This document shows, piece after piece, positions 32,902 through 41,650 of a stretch of DNA of 64,000 nucleotides. The position numbers and the translations under genes were made by a program. Within the stretch, counting starts at the first letter, position 1. Each line of letters opens with the position of its first letter. The stretch comes from JAXHUH01 sp034211175 (lineage in GTDB: Bacteria; Actinomycetota; Acidimicrobiia; Acidimicrobiales; CAIXPF01): positions 10,841 to 74,840 of the forward strand of contig JAXHUH010000169.1 in assembly GCA_034211175.1 (NCBI GenBank). The letters run 5' to 3'. Under the pieces are notes generated by a model, which saw only the letters and a program-made list of their open reading frames with translations, did not search any database and was not told the DNA's origin.

Positions 32902-33897
32902 TTGCCGTGCCGGCTCGTTCCGGCGTTGACCGCGACCACGCAGACCGGCGCCGGCCTCGACGTCGGTGTCCGGATCGCCGCCGGCGCCTTGGCCGTCGCC
33001 GCCACGGTCCGTGCCTTCGGACCCGGTGGAAGCCCACACTTCGTCGCGATCCAGACCGCAGCGCCCTACGTGCTGGCCCCGGCGTTCATCGTCGCCGCGG
33101 TCGGCGCACTCCGCGGTCTGCGCGTCGTCACCGCCGTCGCCCTCGTCGTCATGGCCCTCCACGTGGTGTGGACGTCGGACGACCTCGCCGTCGGACGACC
33201 CGCCGACGTCGAGGGTGCACTCGGCGAGCTTCGCATCGTGACCTCGAACGTCCTGTTCGCGAACGACGAGATCGAGGAGCTCGGACGGGAGCTGGCCGCG
33301 ACCGATGCCGACGTGATCGCGCTCCAGGAGCTGACGCCGGCCCACTGGGAGGCGCTCGAAGGCTCCGGCGTCTTCGACGGCTACTCCGAGCGGATCGTCG
33401 ACCCGCGCCGGCGTGCGCGGGGCTCGGCCATCCTGTCGCGCCTGCCGCTTCGCGACGGCGAGGTCATCGACGTCGGGGGTTGGCCGATGACCAGCGGCGT
33501 GCTGACGGTCGGCAACGAACGGGTGCGGCTGGTCAACGTCCACACCGCCGCGCCGACGGCGGCACGCAACATCGACCGGTGGCGGGCGCAGCTCGACCAG
33601 CTGGCCGACGTCGATCGCTTCGACGAGGACCACGTGATCTACGCCGGGGACTTCAACGCCACGTTCCAGCACGAGCCGCTGCGCGGCCTCCTCGACGCGG
33701 GGATGGAGGACGCGTTCGCCGCGGCCGGTCGCGGGATGGGCGCCACCTGGCCGAGCGGGGAGCGCTACCCGCCGCTGTTCCGGATCGACCACGTCTTCAC
33801 CAGCGACGCCATCCGCGTCACCGGCGTCGGGACCGGTGCCGGCACGGGCTCCGATCACCGTCCGGTCGTCGCCGACCTCGCCATCGTCGGCCCCTGA
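32902..33897 (+). CDS. Endonuclease/exonuclease/phosphatase (EEP) family protein with N-terminal membrane helices
   Basis: The roughly 330-residue protein begins with about three hydrophobic segments (VRIAAGALAVAATVRAF, YVLAPAFIVAAVGAL, VVTAVALVVMALHVVW), then an EEP domain: LRIVTSNVLFAN with the catalytic Asn, ALQELTP with the metal Glu, YAGDFNATFQH and GSDHRPVVADL with the catalytic Asp/His. It is probably a membrane-anchored phosphodiesterase facing outward. The start is uncertain: TTG 32902 is the longest frame. A TAACGT box lies 7-8 nt before a GTG at 32849 that opens a 26-codon frame ending inside this gene, so a leader or frameshift is possible. Confidence 0.85.
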   Translation: MPCRLVPALTATTQTGAGLDVGVRIAAGALAVAATVRAFGPGGSPHFVAIQTAAPYVLAPAFIVAAVGALRGLRVVTAVALVVMALHVVWTSDDLAVGRPADVEGALGELRIVTSNVLFANDEIEELGRELAATDADVIALQELTPAHWEALEGSGVFDGYSERIVDPRRRARGSAILSRLPLRDGEVIDVGGWPMTSGVLTVGNERVRLVNVHTAAPTAARNIDRWRAQLDQLADVDRFDEDHVIYAGDFNATFQHEPLRGLLDAGMEDAFAAAGRGMGATWPSGERYPPLFRIDHVFTSDAIRVTGVGTGAGTGSDHRPVVADLAIVGP

Positions 33898-34029
33898 GGT
33901 GCGCCGCGGCCCACGAGTGGGCGTCTCGGCACAGCAGCCGGACACGGCGCGGACCGATCCGGTGGCATCCGCTCCGTCCGTTCGACTGGTGGGACGGCGA
34001 CCGGCGGGGATGGCGACACGTGGGATCGC

Positions 34030-34065
34030 GACGGGTGGGGCGATCTCCGGACCGCCCCACCCGTC
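34030..34065. terminator. Strong hairpin between convergent genes
   Basis: GACGGGTGGGGCG (34030-34042) pairs perfectly over 13 bp with CGCCCCACCCGTC (34053-34065) across a 10-nt loop. It lies between the EEP gene and the convergent esterase gene, only 6 bp from the esterase stop. It has no T-tract on either side, as is usual for high-GC actinobacteria. It should act in both directions. Confidence 0.75.
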
Positions 34066-34071
34066 CGGCGA

Positions 34072-35430
34072 TCACTGCAGGTCGGCGTCGCCGCCCTGGG
34101 CGAAGAGCCAGTCGATGATCACGTCGTTGGTGTACACGGGGATCCACGCCAGGTGGGCGAGGATCGGGGTCGTGCCCTCGGGGAACGTCGTGAAGATCTT
34201 GTCGCTGCCGGCCTCGGTCGCTCGGGCGACGGCCTCGGCGGCGGCCGCCTCGCCCTCCTCGTCGCTGAGGCTGCCGGACCACTCGCTCCAGGTGACGGGA
34301 ATGCCCGCCTCCTCGAACGCCTGGAAGATGCTGAAGTCGGAGTTCTCCGCGTCGTAGAGGACCGTGGCGTCATCGATCGCGTGCACGGCCCAGATCGGGG
34401 TGTCGCCGAGCTCGGCGAGCGCCGCCTCCTCGTCCCCGGCGCCGCAGATGAGCAGTGCACCGGCGAACAGGTCGGACGCCTGGGTGAGCGCGGACCACGA
34501 CCCGTAGGAGCCCATCGACACGCCGCTGAGGTAGACGCGGCTGGTGTCGATGTCCGGGCGGTCGGCGATGAACTCGTTCACCAGCGTCAGGACCGCCTGC
34601 TGCATCTCCGGCTCCCACCAGGCGCCGCTGGTCTCGTCGTCGAGCGGGTTCGCCTGGGGGGACAGCACATAGGCCGGATGCCGCTCCTGACGGGCAGGAT
34701 CGGCGAACGCGGATGACAGCTGGTTGCCGGCGATCTGGCTGAAGTTGTTGGTGCCGCTCTCGCCGTAACCATGCAGCGTCACGACGAGGGGATACAACTC
34801 GCCTTCGACGGTCTCCGGGGTGAAGTACCGGTACGGCAGGGTCAGGCCGGTCTCGGTCTCATACACCTCCTCGCCGTCGTAGTCGTCGACGATGGCGCTC
34901 AGCACATCGCTGCTCGAGACGACCACCTTCGGTCGGGCGGAGACGGCGTCCCATCCGTCGCCGACCTCGGCCACCTGGGTGACCTCGTAGGCGTCGATCA
35001 GGTCGTAGAACTGGGTGTAGTCACCGTCGTTGTAGGCGGCGAGCGCCAGCTCGTCGGCCGGGTCCAACTCGAGGATCACCCAGGAGCCGGGGGCCTGCTC
35101 GTCGCTGAACCCGGGGGTGTCGGCCGTGTACGCATCCACGACCGTCCGCGTTCCGGAGGTCGGCTCGGCCTCGGGCTGGGCCAACTCGACCTGGATGTCG
35201 AACGCGGACTCGTCGATCTCGTCGTCGCCGATGTCGACGACCCGGTCGTACTCCACGGCGAGCCCGGTGACGGTGTACCCGGTCGGAAGCGTCTCGGCCA
35301 GGACGGTGACGTCGATGGGCACCGGCTCCGTGTGGCGATGGACACCGGCGCCGGCGGTCCCCGCGGTCGAGACCCCGATCACCGCCGTGGCGGCGACCAA
35401 GGACGTCGCTGCCAGTCGCTTTCTGATCAT
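34072..35430 (-). CDS. Secreted esterase/hydrolase, PHB-depolymerase-like alpha/beta fold
   Basis: The 452-residue protein has a Sec signal peptide (MIRKRLAATSLVAATAVIGV, cleavage after about residue 28), an N-terminal beta-rich domain rich in acidic residues (about 35-195) and a C-terminal alpha/beta hydrolase with LVVTLHGYGESG, the nucleophile SGVSMGSYG, an ICGAGDE turn, WAVHAIDDATV and the likely catalytic His in ILAHLAWIPVY. This architecture matches predicted peptidase or poly-hydroxybutyrate depolymerase-like enzymes of the LpqC/YtaP type. GAGGAG 6-8 nt upstream supports ATG 35430. Confidence 0.9.
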   Translation of the reverse strand: MIRKRLAATSLVAATAVIGVSTAGTAGAGVHRHTEPVPIDVTVLAETLPTGYTVTGLAVEYDRVVDIGDDEIDESAFDIQVELAQPEAEPTSGTRTVVDAYTADTPGFSDEQAPGSWVILELDPADELALAAYNDGDYTQFYDLIDAYEVTQVAEVGDGWDAVSARPKVVVSSSDVLSAIVDDYDGEEVYETETGLTLPYRYFTPETVEGELYPLVVTLHGYGESGTNNFSQIAGNQLSSAFADPARQERHPAYVLSPQANPLDDETSGAWWEPEMQQAVLTLVNEFIADRPDIDTSRVYLSGVSMGSYGSWSALTQASDLFAGALLICGAGDEEAALAELGDTPIWAVHAIDDATVLYDAENSDFSIFQAFEEAGIPVTWSEWSGSLSDEEGEAAAAEAVARATEAGSDKIFTTFPEGTTPILAHLAWIPVYTNDVIIDWLFAQGGDADLQ

Positions 35431-35857
35431 CGATTGCTCCTCGCTCTCCAACCCGGGTCCGCGCGGCGGGAACCGGCACGTTCCCGGGATGCCGCAGCAC
35501 GGTCGCTGCGGTGCAGCCGGCACCATATGACCGGCGTCATGCGACAGGCAATTCGGCTATGAATAGATAGTCAGATCATGGAAATTGCTCCATCTGCCCC
35601 CCGGAGGGCGGCCGAAAGGGACTGAATGACAGGCAGTCTTTCGCCGGATATTGACGGCGCTCCCCGGCTCTGGACACGAATGTCGCTCAGTGTCCCGGTG
35701 TGCAGGCAGGCGGGCGCGCGGCGGCTCGCGCTGGACATTCACCAGGTTGACATAGCGGTTTCCAGGTGCGAACGTACGGCTCGGCAGCGGGGCCGCACGT
35801 TCGGACGTGCGTGAGCACCCCGCGGGTCGGGGGGCCTGCCGAATCCCGGGGGGGAGC
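35431..35857. promoter_or_regulatory. Intergenic control region of the ABC importer and esterase
   Basis: No gene is seen in this 427-bp divergent region. A perfect TTGACA (35747-35752) with GAACGT (35770-35775) 17 bp on is a fair promoter for the importer. GGACAC (35672-35677) and GTGTCC (35690-35695) form an inverted repeat with a 12-bp centre, a possible operator. An AT-rich patch (35561-35595) contains ATGGA and TCCAT arms near the esterase side. Confidence 0.5.
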
Positions 35858-37273
35858 ATGCATCAGGAAACCGAGCGCTCACGCTGGAGCGCGCGCAGGC
35901 GCATCGCCGTCGTCGTCATGGCCATCGGCCTGGTCGCCGCGGCGTGTGGCGACGACGACGATGACACCGGCGCAGCGGCCGACAACGAGACGGCGTCGGC
36001 GGAGACCACGACGACCGACGCCGGCGACGACACCGGCGCGTCATCCGATGACATGGACGAGTCATCCGATGACGCGGCCGGTTCGAACGACGGGGACGGT
36101 GGCGCCGAGGGCAAGGTGACCGACTACGTCGCCTACGTCGGTGGGCCGGGCGGTGCCGCCGACCCGAGCCTCGACCCGATCAAGATCGGCTACATCAACC
36201 AGGACGGCGGCGCCATCGTCGTCAGCTCCACCCACGACGACGGCGTCGACATCGCCGTGGAGTACCTCAACTCGCAAGCCGGCGGCATCGGCGGCCACCC
36301 GATCGAGATCGTCCCGTGCCTCATCGCCAACAGCGAGGAGGAGGGCCAGCAGTGCGGCCAGGACTTCGCCAACGACGACGAGATCGTCGCCGTGATCTCG
36401 GGCCCGACCGTGACCGGCACGCAGTCGTTCTACGCCGCGCTCGACGGCGCCAAGGCCGTCGTCCACGGCGTGTCGGTCAGCCCGGTCGACATCGTCCAGC
36501 CCAACGTCGCCGTGCTCAACGGCGGCGCGGCCTACATCCTCGCCCCGATGGGCACCTTCGCCCAGGACGTGCTCGGCGCCGAGTCGGCGGCCCTCGTCTA
36601 CTCCGAGGAGACCCAGTCCGACGCCGCCGCCGGCCAGGCTGCGGCGTTCGAGGCCCTCGGCATCCCGATCGAGGTCGTCTCGTTCCCGTCGAGCGCCCCC
36701 GACCTCACCGTGCCCCTCCTCGCGGCCGGGGCCCCCGACGCCGATGTCGTCATGCCGGTCATCACCACGGCCGAGTGCGTGAAGTTCGCCGAGGCGCAGC
36801 GCCAGCTCGGGATCCCCGACGAGAACGTCCTCGCCAGCCCGGTCTGCCTGAGCCCGTCGACCATCGAGGGCCTCGGCGCCTTCCCGAACTGGAACTACGG
36901 GATCACCACCTCGCTGGGCTCCGACGCCGACGATCCGTCGGTCCCGCCGTACCAGGAGATCCTCGCAGCCCAGGGCCAGGAGGACTTCGTCCCCGACCCG
37001 TGGGTGCTGGTCGGCTTCGCCGAGACCCTCACCCTCGCCCAGTGGCTGAACAACCTCGGCCCCGACGACATCACGACCGAGGGGATCCTCGCCGAGATGG
37101 CCGACTTCACCGGGCCGCTCGTGCTCGGCGCACCGGTCCTCGACTGCGGCAAGTACCCCGAGGCACCCGCCATGTGCGGCGACAACACCCAGTTCTACAC
37201 ATTCACCGGCGAGGGCTTCGAGCAGGCGAGCGACTTCCTCCCCCCGCCGGAGGGCTGGGAGCTCCCCTCCTGA
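35858..37273 (+). CDS. ABC importer substrate-binding lipoprotein, LivJ/LivK-like
   Basis: The 471-residue protein is a type-1 periplasmic-binding fold protein of the branched-chain amino acid/amide/urea family. A signal peptide ends in LVAAAC with lipid-modified Cys30, then a Thr/Asp-rich linker to about residue 85, then the binding domain: IKIGYINQDGG, AVEYLNSQAGGIGGHPIEIV, VISGPTVTGTQSF and WNYGITTSLGSD. ATG 35858 follows a GGGGGGGAG tract. It is followed by the permease and two ATPase genes, so it forms one importer; the ligand cannot be read from sequence. Confidence 0.95.
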   Translation: MHQETERSRWSARRRIAVVVMAIGLVAAACGDDDDDTGAAADNETASAETTTTDAGDDTGASSDDMDESSDDAAGSNDGDGGAEGKVTDYVAYVGGPGGAADPSLDPIKIGYINQDGGAIVVSSTHDDGVDIAVEYLNSQAGGIGGHPIEIVPCLIANSEEEGQQCGQDFANDDEIVAVISGPTVTGTQSFYAALDGAKAVVHGVSVSPVDIVQPNVAVLNGGAAYILAPMGTFAQDVLGAESAALVYSEETQSDAAAGQAAAFEALGIPIEVVSFPSSAPDLTVPLLAAGAPDADVVMPVITTAECVKFAEAQRQLGIPDENVLASPVCLSPSTIEGLGAFPNWNYGITTSLGSDADDPSVPPYQEILAAQGQEDFVPDPWVLVGFAETLTLAQWLNNLGPDDITTEGILAEMADFTGPLVLGAPVLDCGKYPEAPAMCGDNTQFYTFTGEGFEQASDFLPPPEGWELPS

Positions 37274-37284
37274 TCGTCGAGCCC

Positions 37285-37377
37285 ATGACGTTCGAGGCAA
37301 CGACCCCCCCCCAGACCGTGACGACCGAGACCGTGACGACCGAGCCACCGCATCCCGAGGACCAGCGCAACCGATGA
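37285..37377 (+). CDS. Possible 30-residue Thr-rich peptide coupled to the permease gene
   Basis: An ATG at 37285 opens a 30-codon frame reading MTFEATTPPQTVTTETVTTE and ending in a TGA that overlaps the permease ATG (ATGA). A 15-bp tandem repeat encodes TVTTE twice. There is no clear ribosome site for the small frame and none for the permease either, so coupling is plausible. It may be a chance frame. Confidence 0.35.
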   Translation: MTFEATTPPQTVTTETVTTEPPHPEDQRNR

Positions 37378-39413
37378 GCGACATCATCCTGTTCGTCCTG
37401 CTCGGCCTCGGGGGCGGCGCGGTCATCGCCGGCATCGCCATGGCCGTCGTCGTCACCTACCGGGGCTCGGGCATCATCAACCTCGCGACCGGTGCGATCG
37501 CCATGGTCGCCGCCTTCGCCTTCTGGGCGCTGCGGACCGGCTTCTTCGGCCCCGTCGTGCCCGAGGTGATCGCCATCGTCGTCTCGATGGTGGTCGCCAT
37601 CGGCGTCGGCGTCCTCGGCGAGCTGGCGGTCTTCCGGCCGCTGCGGACATCGTCGCCACTGGCCAAGCTGGTCGCGTCGCTCGGCATCCTGCTGGTGCTG
37701 CAGGCGACGATGCTGCTCTGGTTCGGGCAGGCCCCCAAGCCGATCCCGAGCATCTTCCCGACCGGCATCATCGACGTGTTCGACACGTCGATCCCGTCCA
37801 ACCGCTTCTGGATGGCGGGCGTCGTCGTCCTGCTCGCGCTCGCGCTCGGTGCCCTGTTCCGTTGGACCCGCTTCGGGCTGGCGACCCGGGCGGCGTCGGA
37901 GAACGAGGTGTTCGCCATGCTGGCCGGGCTCGCGCCCAACCAGCTGTCGATGGTCAACACCGTGTTGGCCTCGGCGGTCGCCGGGGCGATGGGCATCGTC
38001 GCCGCGCCCCTCGCCCAGGCCGACTCGATCACCCTGGTCCTGTTCGTGGTGCCCGCCCTCGCCGCGGCCCTCTTCGCCGGCTTCACGTCGTTGTGGATCG
38101 CGTGCCTCGCCGGCTTCCTGATCGGGATCGGCCAGTCGCTCATGATCTACGTCTCGACGCTCTCGTGGTTCCCGACCGACATGGGGAACCCGCTGCCGGG
38201 CGTCCAGGCGCTGCTCACGTTCATCGTCCTCGTCCTGGCACTCACGCTGCGCGGGGCCAACCTGCCGACCCGCGGTGAGCTGGTCGAGAAGCGCCTCCCC
38301 TTCGCCCCCCGCCCGCGACGCCTCGCCGCACCGTCGATGGCGTTCGCCGTCTTCGGTGCCGTCCTCCTCGTCGTCCTGCCGTTCAGCTACCGCCAGGCCT
38401 TCATGCTCTCGCTCGTCGGCATGGTGATCTGCCTGTCGCTGGTCGTGATCACCGGGTTCGTCGGCCAGGTGTCGCTGGCCCAGGTCACCCTCGCCGGCGT
38501 GTCCGGCTTCGCCGTGTCCCACATGGTGGTCAAGGCCGGCATCGGCTTCCCCTGGGGGCCGATCGTCGGCTCGGTCGCCGCGGTGGTGATCGGCCTGGCG
38601 GTCGGGGCGTCGGCCCTGCGGGTGCGCGGCGCCAGCCTCGCCGTCGTGACGCTCGCCGGGGTCGTGGCGGTCGAGCAGTTCGGCTACGCCAACCGCCGCT
38701 GGGGCGACGGCGGCAGCGGGGCCGCGGTCGAGCAACCGACGCTGTTCGGCGTGAGGATCGGCTACGACGCCGGCTTCCGCGGCATCGACGGCAGCGTCCC
38801 GAGCCCGGTCCTCGGCTTCGTGTTCCTGGCCGTGGTGGTCGCGCTCTGCCTCCTCGTCGCCCAGATCCGTCGCAGCACGCTCGGCCAGCAGATGTTGGCG
38901 GTGCGGGCCAACGAGCGCGCTGCCGCCGCGGCGGGCATCCACGTCGCCCGGGTGAAGATCGTTGCCTACGCGATCTCGTCGTTCATCGCCGGCACCGCCG
39001 GCTGGATGTACGCGTACAACTTCGGCTCGGTGAGCGCCGCCCGCTTCGGGCTGCTGATCGCGCTGGGCTTCGTCGCCTTCGCCTACATCGGCGGCATCAC
39101 CATGGTCTCCGGTGCGGTGATCGGCGGGCTCGTCGCCACCGAGGGGCTCCTGCCCTACACGATCGAGGAGCTGTTCAACATCGACGGCAACTGGACCCTG
39201 CTCGTCGGCGGCCTGATCCTGATCTTCACCCTCATCCAGAACCCCGAGGGCATCGCGGGCACGACCTATCGAGACCTGCGAGCCCGCAAGCGCAGAAAGG
39301 CGGCGGCTGTCGCGGAAGCCGCCGCCGGCGACCCCGACGTCGATCTGACGACACCATCGGGCACTGCGGACGGGGTCGAACGGGACACGTCGGTCATGGC
39401 GGGTGAGTCATGA
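37374..39413 (+). CDS. Fused LivH-LivM permease of a branched-chain-amino-acid-type ABC importer
   Basis: The 679-residue protein joins two permeases. Residues 1-300 are LivH-like (GSGIINLATGAIAMVAAFAF, SENEVFAMLAGL). Residues 310-640 are LivM-like (ITGFVGQVSLAQVTLAGVSG, RANERAAAAAGI, GGITMVSGAVIGG). About 16 transmembrane helices are expected, and the tail is charged and cytoplasmic. Normally these are two genes; fusion is known in some actinobacteria. Its stop overlaps the LivG start (ATGA). Confidence 0.95.
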   Translation: MSDIILFVLLGLGGGAVIAGIAMAVVVTYRGSGIINLATGAIAMVAAFAFWALRTGFFGPVVPEVIAIVVSMVVAIGVGVLGELAVFRPLRTSSPLAKLVASLGILLVLQATMLLWFGQAPKPIPSIFPTGIIDVFDTSIPSNRFWMAGVVVLLALALGALFRWTRFGLATRAASENEVFAMLAGLAPNQLSMVNTVLASAVAGAMGIVAAPLAQADSITLVLFVVPALAAALFAGFTSLWIACLAGFLIGIGQSLMIYVSTLSWFPTDMGNPLPGVQALLTFIVLVLALTLRGANLPTRGELVEKRLPFAPRPRRLAAPSMAFAVFGAVLLVVLPFSYRQAFMLSLVGMVICLSLVVITGFVGQVSLAQVTLAGVSGFAVSHMVVKAGIGFPWGPIVGSVAAVVIGLAVGASALRVRGASLAVVTLAGVVAVEQFGYANRRWGDGGSGAAVEQPTLFGVRIGYDAGFRGIDGSVPSPVLGFVFLAVVVALCLLVAQIRRSTLGQQMLAVRANERAAAAAGIHVARVKIVAYAISSFIAGTAGWMYAYNFGSVSAARFGLLIALGFVAFAYIGGITMVSGAVIGGLVATEGLLPYTIEELFNIDGNWTLLVGGLILIFTLIQNPEGIAGTTYRDLRARKRRKAAAVAEAAAGDPDVDLTTPSGTADGVERDTSVMAGES

Positions 39414-40207
39414 CGGCCGTGCTGTCCGCCAGCGGGTTGTCGGTGTCCTTCGGCGGGGTACGGGCGCTCGTCGACGTCGACCTCGAGGTGCACCCCGGCG
39501 AGCTCGTCGGGCTGATCGGCCCGAACGGAGCCGGCAAGACCACCCTCATCGACGCCATCAGCGGCTTCGTCGCCCACGAGGGCACGGTCCGCCTCGACGG
39601 TCACGACATCACGAACGCCAGCCCGACGGTCCGGACCCGGATGGGCCTGACCCGCACGTGGCAGGCGGTCGAGCTGTTCGACGACCTCACCGTCCGCGAG
39701 AACCTGACCGTGGCGGCCCGCCATCCCTCGGTGATGACGACGCTGAAGGAGCTGTTCGCCACCTCGACGTCGACCCCGCGGGCGGTCGAGGAGGCGTTGG
39801 AGCGGTTCGGGGTGCGCGACCTCGCCGACACCGTCCCGACCGAGCTCACCCAGGGCCAGCGCAAGCTGGTGGCCGTCGCCCGGGCCCTCGCCGCCCGGCC
39901 CAAGCTGCTGTGCCTCGACGAGCCCGCCGCCGGCCTCGACGAGCGCGAGTCGGCGGCGTTCGGCGCCCGGCTGCGTCGCATCGTCGACGACGGCACGCCG
40001 GCGCTGCTGATCGACCACGACATGGGACTCGTGCTCGGCATCTGCGACCGGGTCGTCGTGATCGAGTTCGGCAAGGTGATCGCCACCGGCACTCCGGGCG
40101 AGATCCGCGCCGACGCCAACGTCGTCGCCGCCTACCTCGGCTCCGCGGCGAACGAGCTCGCCGGTGAGCTCGGCGGCGACCTCACCCCGGAGGTGACCGG
40201 TACATGA
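39410..40207 (+). CDS. livG: ABC importer ATPase LivG-like
   Basis: The 265-residue ATPase has Walker A GPNGAGKT near residue 41, a degenerate signature LTQGQRKLVAVARALA, Walker B LLCLDEPAAGLD and the switch His in LLIDHDMGLV. The extended insert after the first strand region (HDITNASPTVRTRMGLTRTW) is typical of LivG. It would pair with LivF to power the fused permease. Its ATG overlaps the permease stop and its TGA overlaps the livF ATG. The signature has Thr-Gln-Gly-Gln in place of Ser-Gly-Gly-Gln, which is common in LivG. Confidence 0.95.
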   Translation: MTAVLSASGLSVSFGGVRALVDVDLEVHPGELVGLIGPNGAGKTTLIDAISGFVAHEGTVRLDGHDITNASPTVRTRMGLTRTWQAVELFDDLTVRENLTVAARHPSVMTTLKELFATSTSTPRAVEEALERFGVRDLADTVPTELTQGQRKLVAVARALAARPKLLCLDEPAAGLDERESAAFGARLRRIVDDGTPALLIDHDMGLVLGICDRVVVIEFGKVIATGTPGEIRADANVVAAYLGSAANELAGELGGDLTPEVTGT

Positions 40208-40935
40208 CCGACCAGCCCGTGCTCGCCATAGAGTCCATGTCGGCCGGCTACGACGGCGCGGCCGTGGTCCGCGATCTCGATCTCGACGTCCGGCCCGGCG
40301 AGGTCGTGGCGCTGCTCGGGCCGAACGGCGCCGGCAAGACGACGACGCTGCGGGCGATCTCCGGACTCGTCCACCCGATGGAGGGAACGATCCGCTTCGA
40401 CGGTCGGGACCTCGCCGACGTGTCGCCCGCGGCGCGGGCCAAGCTCGGCATCGCCCACGTGCCGGAGGGCCGCGGCGTCTTCTTCGGGCTCACCGTCGCC
40501 GAGCACTTCCGGCTCGGCCACATGAACGAGCGCCTCGACGCCGACGCCGCCTACCGGTACTTCCCTGCGCTGGCGGAGATCAGGGATCGCCGCGCCGGCC
40601 TGCTGTCGGGCGGCGAGCAGCAGATGCTGGCCCTCGGCCGGGCGCTCGCCCGCCGGCCGCGCCTGATGCTGCTCGACGAGATGTCCCTCGGGCTCGCCCC
40701 GATCATCGTCGAGCGCCTTCTGCCGGTCGTCGCCGAGTACGCCCGCGACAGCGGCTGCGCCGTGCTGCTGGTCGAGCAGCACCTCCACATCGCGCTCACC
40801 GTCGCCGACCGGGGCTACGTGCTCGCCCACGGCGAGCTCGCGATGCACGACACCGCCGAGGTGCTCGGCCGCGACCACCAGCTGATCCTGTCGAGTTACC
40901 TGGGCGAGTCCACCCTCGACGCCGAACCCGCCTGA
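40204..40935 (+). CDS. livF: ABC importer ATPase LivF-like
   Basis: The 243-residue ATPase has Walker A GPNGAGKT near residue 40, signature LLSGGEQQMLALGRALA, Walker B LMLLDEMSLGLA and the LVEQHLHIAL switch. The HVPEGRGVFFGLTVAEH segment is diagnostic for LivF. It is the last gene of the importer operon. A GC-rich hairpin follows. The four overlapping stops and starts imply stoichiometric translation. Confidence 0.95.
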   Translation: MTDQPVLAIESMSAGYDGAAVVRDLDLDVRPGEVVALLGPNGAGKTTTLRAISGLVHPMEGTIRFDGRDLADVSPAARAKLGIAHVPEGRGVFFGLTVAEHFRLGHMNERLDADAAYRYFPALAEIRDRRAGLLSGGEQQMLALGRALARRPRLMLLDEMSLGLAPIIVERLLPVVAEYARDSGCAVLLVEQHLHIALTVADRGYVLAHGELAMHDTAEVLGRDHQLILSSYLGESTLDAEPA

Positions 40936-40946
40936 GCTTCCGCTCC

Positions 40947-40971
40947 CCGCCGCGGGCCGATGGGGCGGCGG
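40947..40971. terminator. GC hairpin after livF
   Basis: CCGCCGC (40947-40953) pairs with GCGGCGG (40965-40971) across an 11-nt loop in the 73-bp gap between the importer operon and the convergent MarR gene. There is no T-tract. It could terminate both transcripts. Confidence 0.4.
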
Positions 40972-41008
40972 CGTCGGGGCCCGGGCGGTCGCTGCGCCCT
41001 CGGCGCGT

Positions 41009-41452
41009 TCAGGGGGCGGAGGTCGACGTGGCCAGCGCCAGGAGGCGGATCAGCTCACGCCGCTCGTCAGTGTCGAGCGCGCCGAGCACCTGGTCCTCCA
41101 CCCCGGCGATCCGCTCCAGGAGGCCCTCGACGAGCTCGGCGCCCGCCGGTGTGATCGTCGTCTCGAGCACGCGACCTCCGTTGGGGGAGGGCGCCCGCTC
41201 GATGAGCCCGCTGTTCTCGAGCGAGCGGATCACCTTGTGCATCGCCTGCGGTGTGACCAGGGCACGCCGCGCGAGGCGGGCGTTCGACAACCCCGGGCGG
41301 TTCATCAACACGAACAGCGTCGTGTACTCCTGGAGGCTGAGCCCCGACTCCTCGAAGGCGTCCTCGATCCGCGTGCGCAGGATCTTGTCGATGCGACCGA
41401 TCAGGTAGCTCGCCGTGAGGTTCGGTTCAGGCCGTGAGAGCACCGTATTCAC
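41009..41452 (-). CDS. MarR-family transcriptional regulator
   Basis: The roughly 147-residue winged-helix protein has DAFEESGLSLQEYTTLFVLM, the recognition region LARRALVTPQAMHKVIRSLE, and the wing GLIERAPSPNGGRVLETTIT. MarR proteins are dimeric repressors that sense small aromatic or acidic ligands. Start choice is uncertain: GTG 41452 is used, TTG 41476 gives 8 more residues and GTG 41443 three fewer. It lies between the importer operon and the DmdA-like gene and may control either. An ATTG-N6-CAAT site lies at its promoter. Confidence 0.9.
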   Translation of the reverse strand: MNTVLSRPEPNLTASYLIGRIDKILRTRIEDAFEESGLSLQEYTTLFVLMNRPGLSNARLARRALVTPQAMHKVIRSLENSGLIERAPSPNGGRVLETTITPAGAELVEGLLERIAGVEDQVLGALDTDERRELIRLLALATSTSAP

Positions 41453-41463
41453 CTGGGTGACAC

Positions 41464-41477
41464 ATTGGTTGATCAAT
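41464..41477. promoter_or_regulatory. MarR-type operator candidate
   Basis: ATTG and CAAT arms flank a 6-bp centre, and TTGATCAA (41469-41476) is a nested perfect palindrome. The position just upstream of the MarR gene suggests autoregulation. AT-rich sequence is rare here, which adds weight. Confidence 0.5.
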
Positions 41478-41650
41478 CCTAACGCACCGGTCGATCGATG
41501 GCCGCACCGCCATCGGGCCGGCGACGCGGAGCCCGATCCCGCGGGAGCCCGAACCGGTGCCGTCCGGTCGTTCCCGGCGCCGTGACCCGGTCCTCGGCGC
41601 TCGACGGCGGCGGGCCGCGACGACGGTGAGGTGGCCGGGCCCCGACCGCG

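Noticed and set aside
31195..33945. A 916-residue minus frame joining ThrE to sequence opposite the EEP gene
   Set aside because: Family similarity begins only at 32637; upstream is the antisense of the EEP gene.
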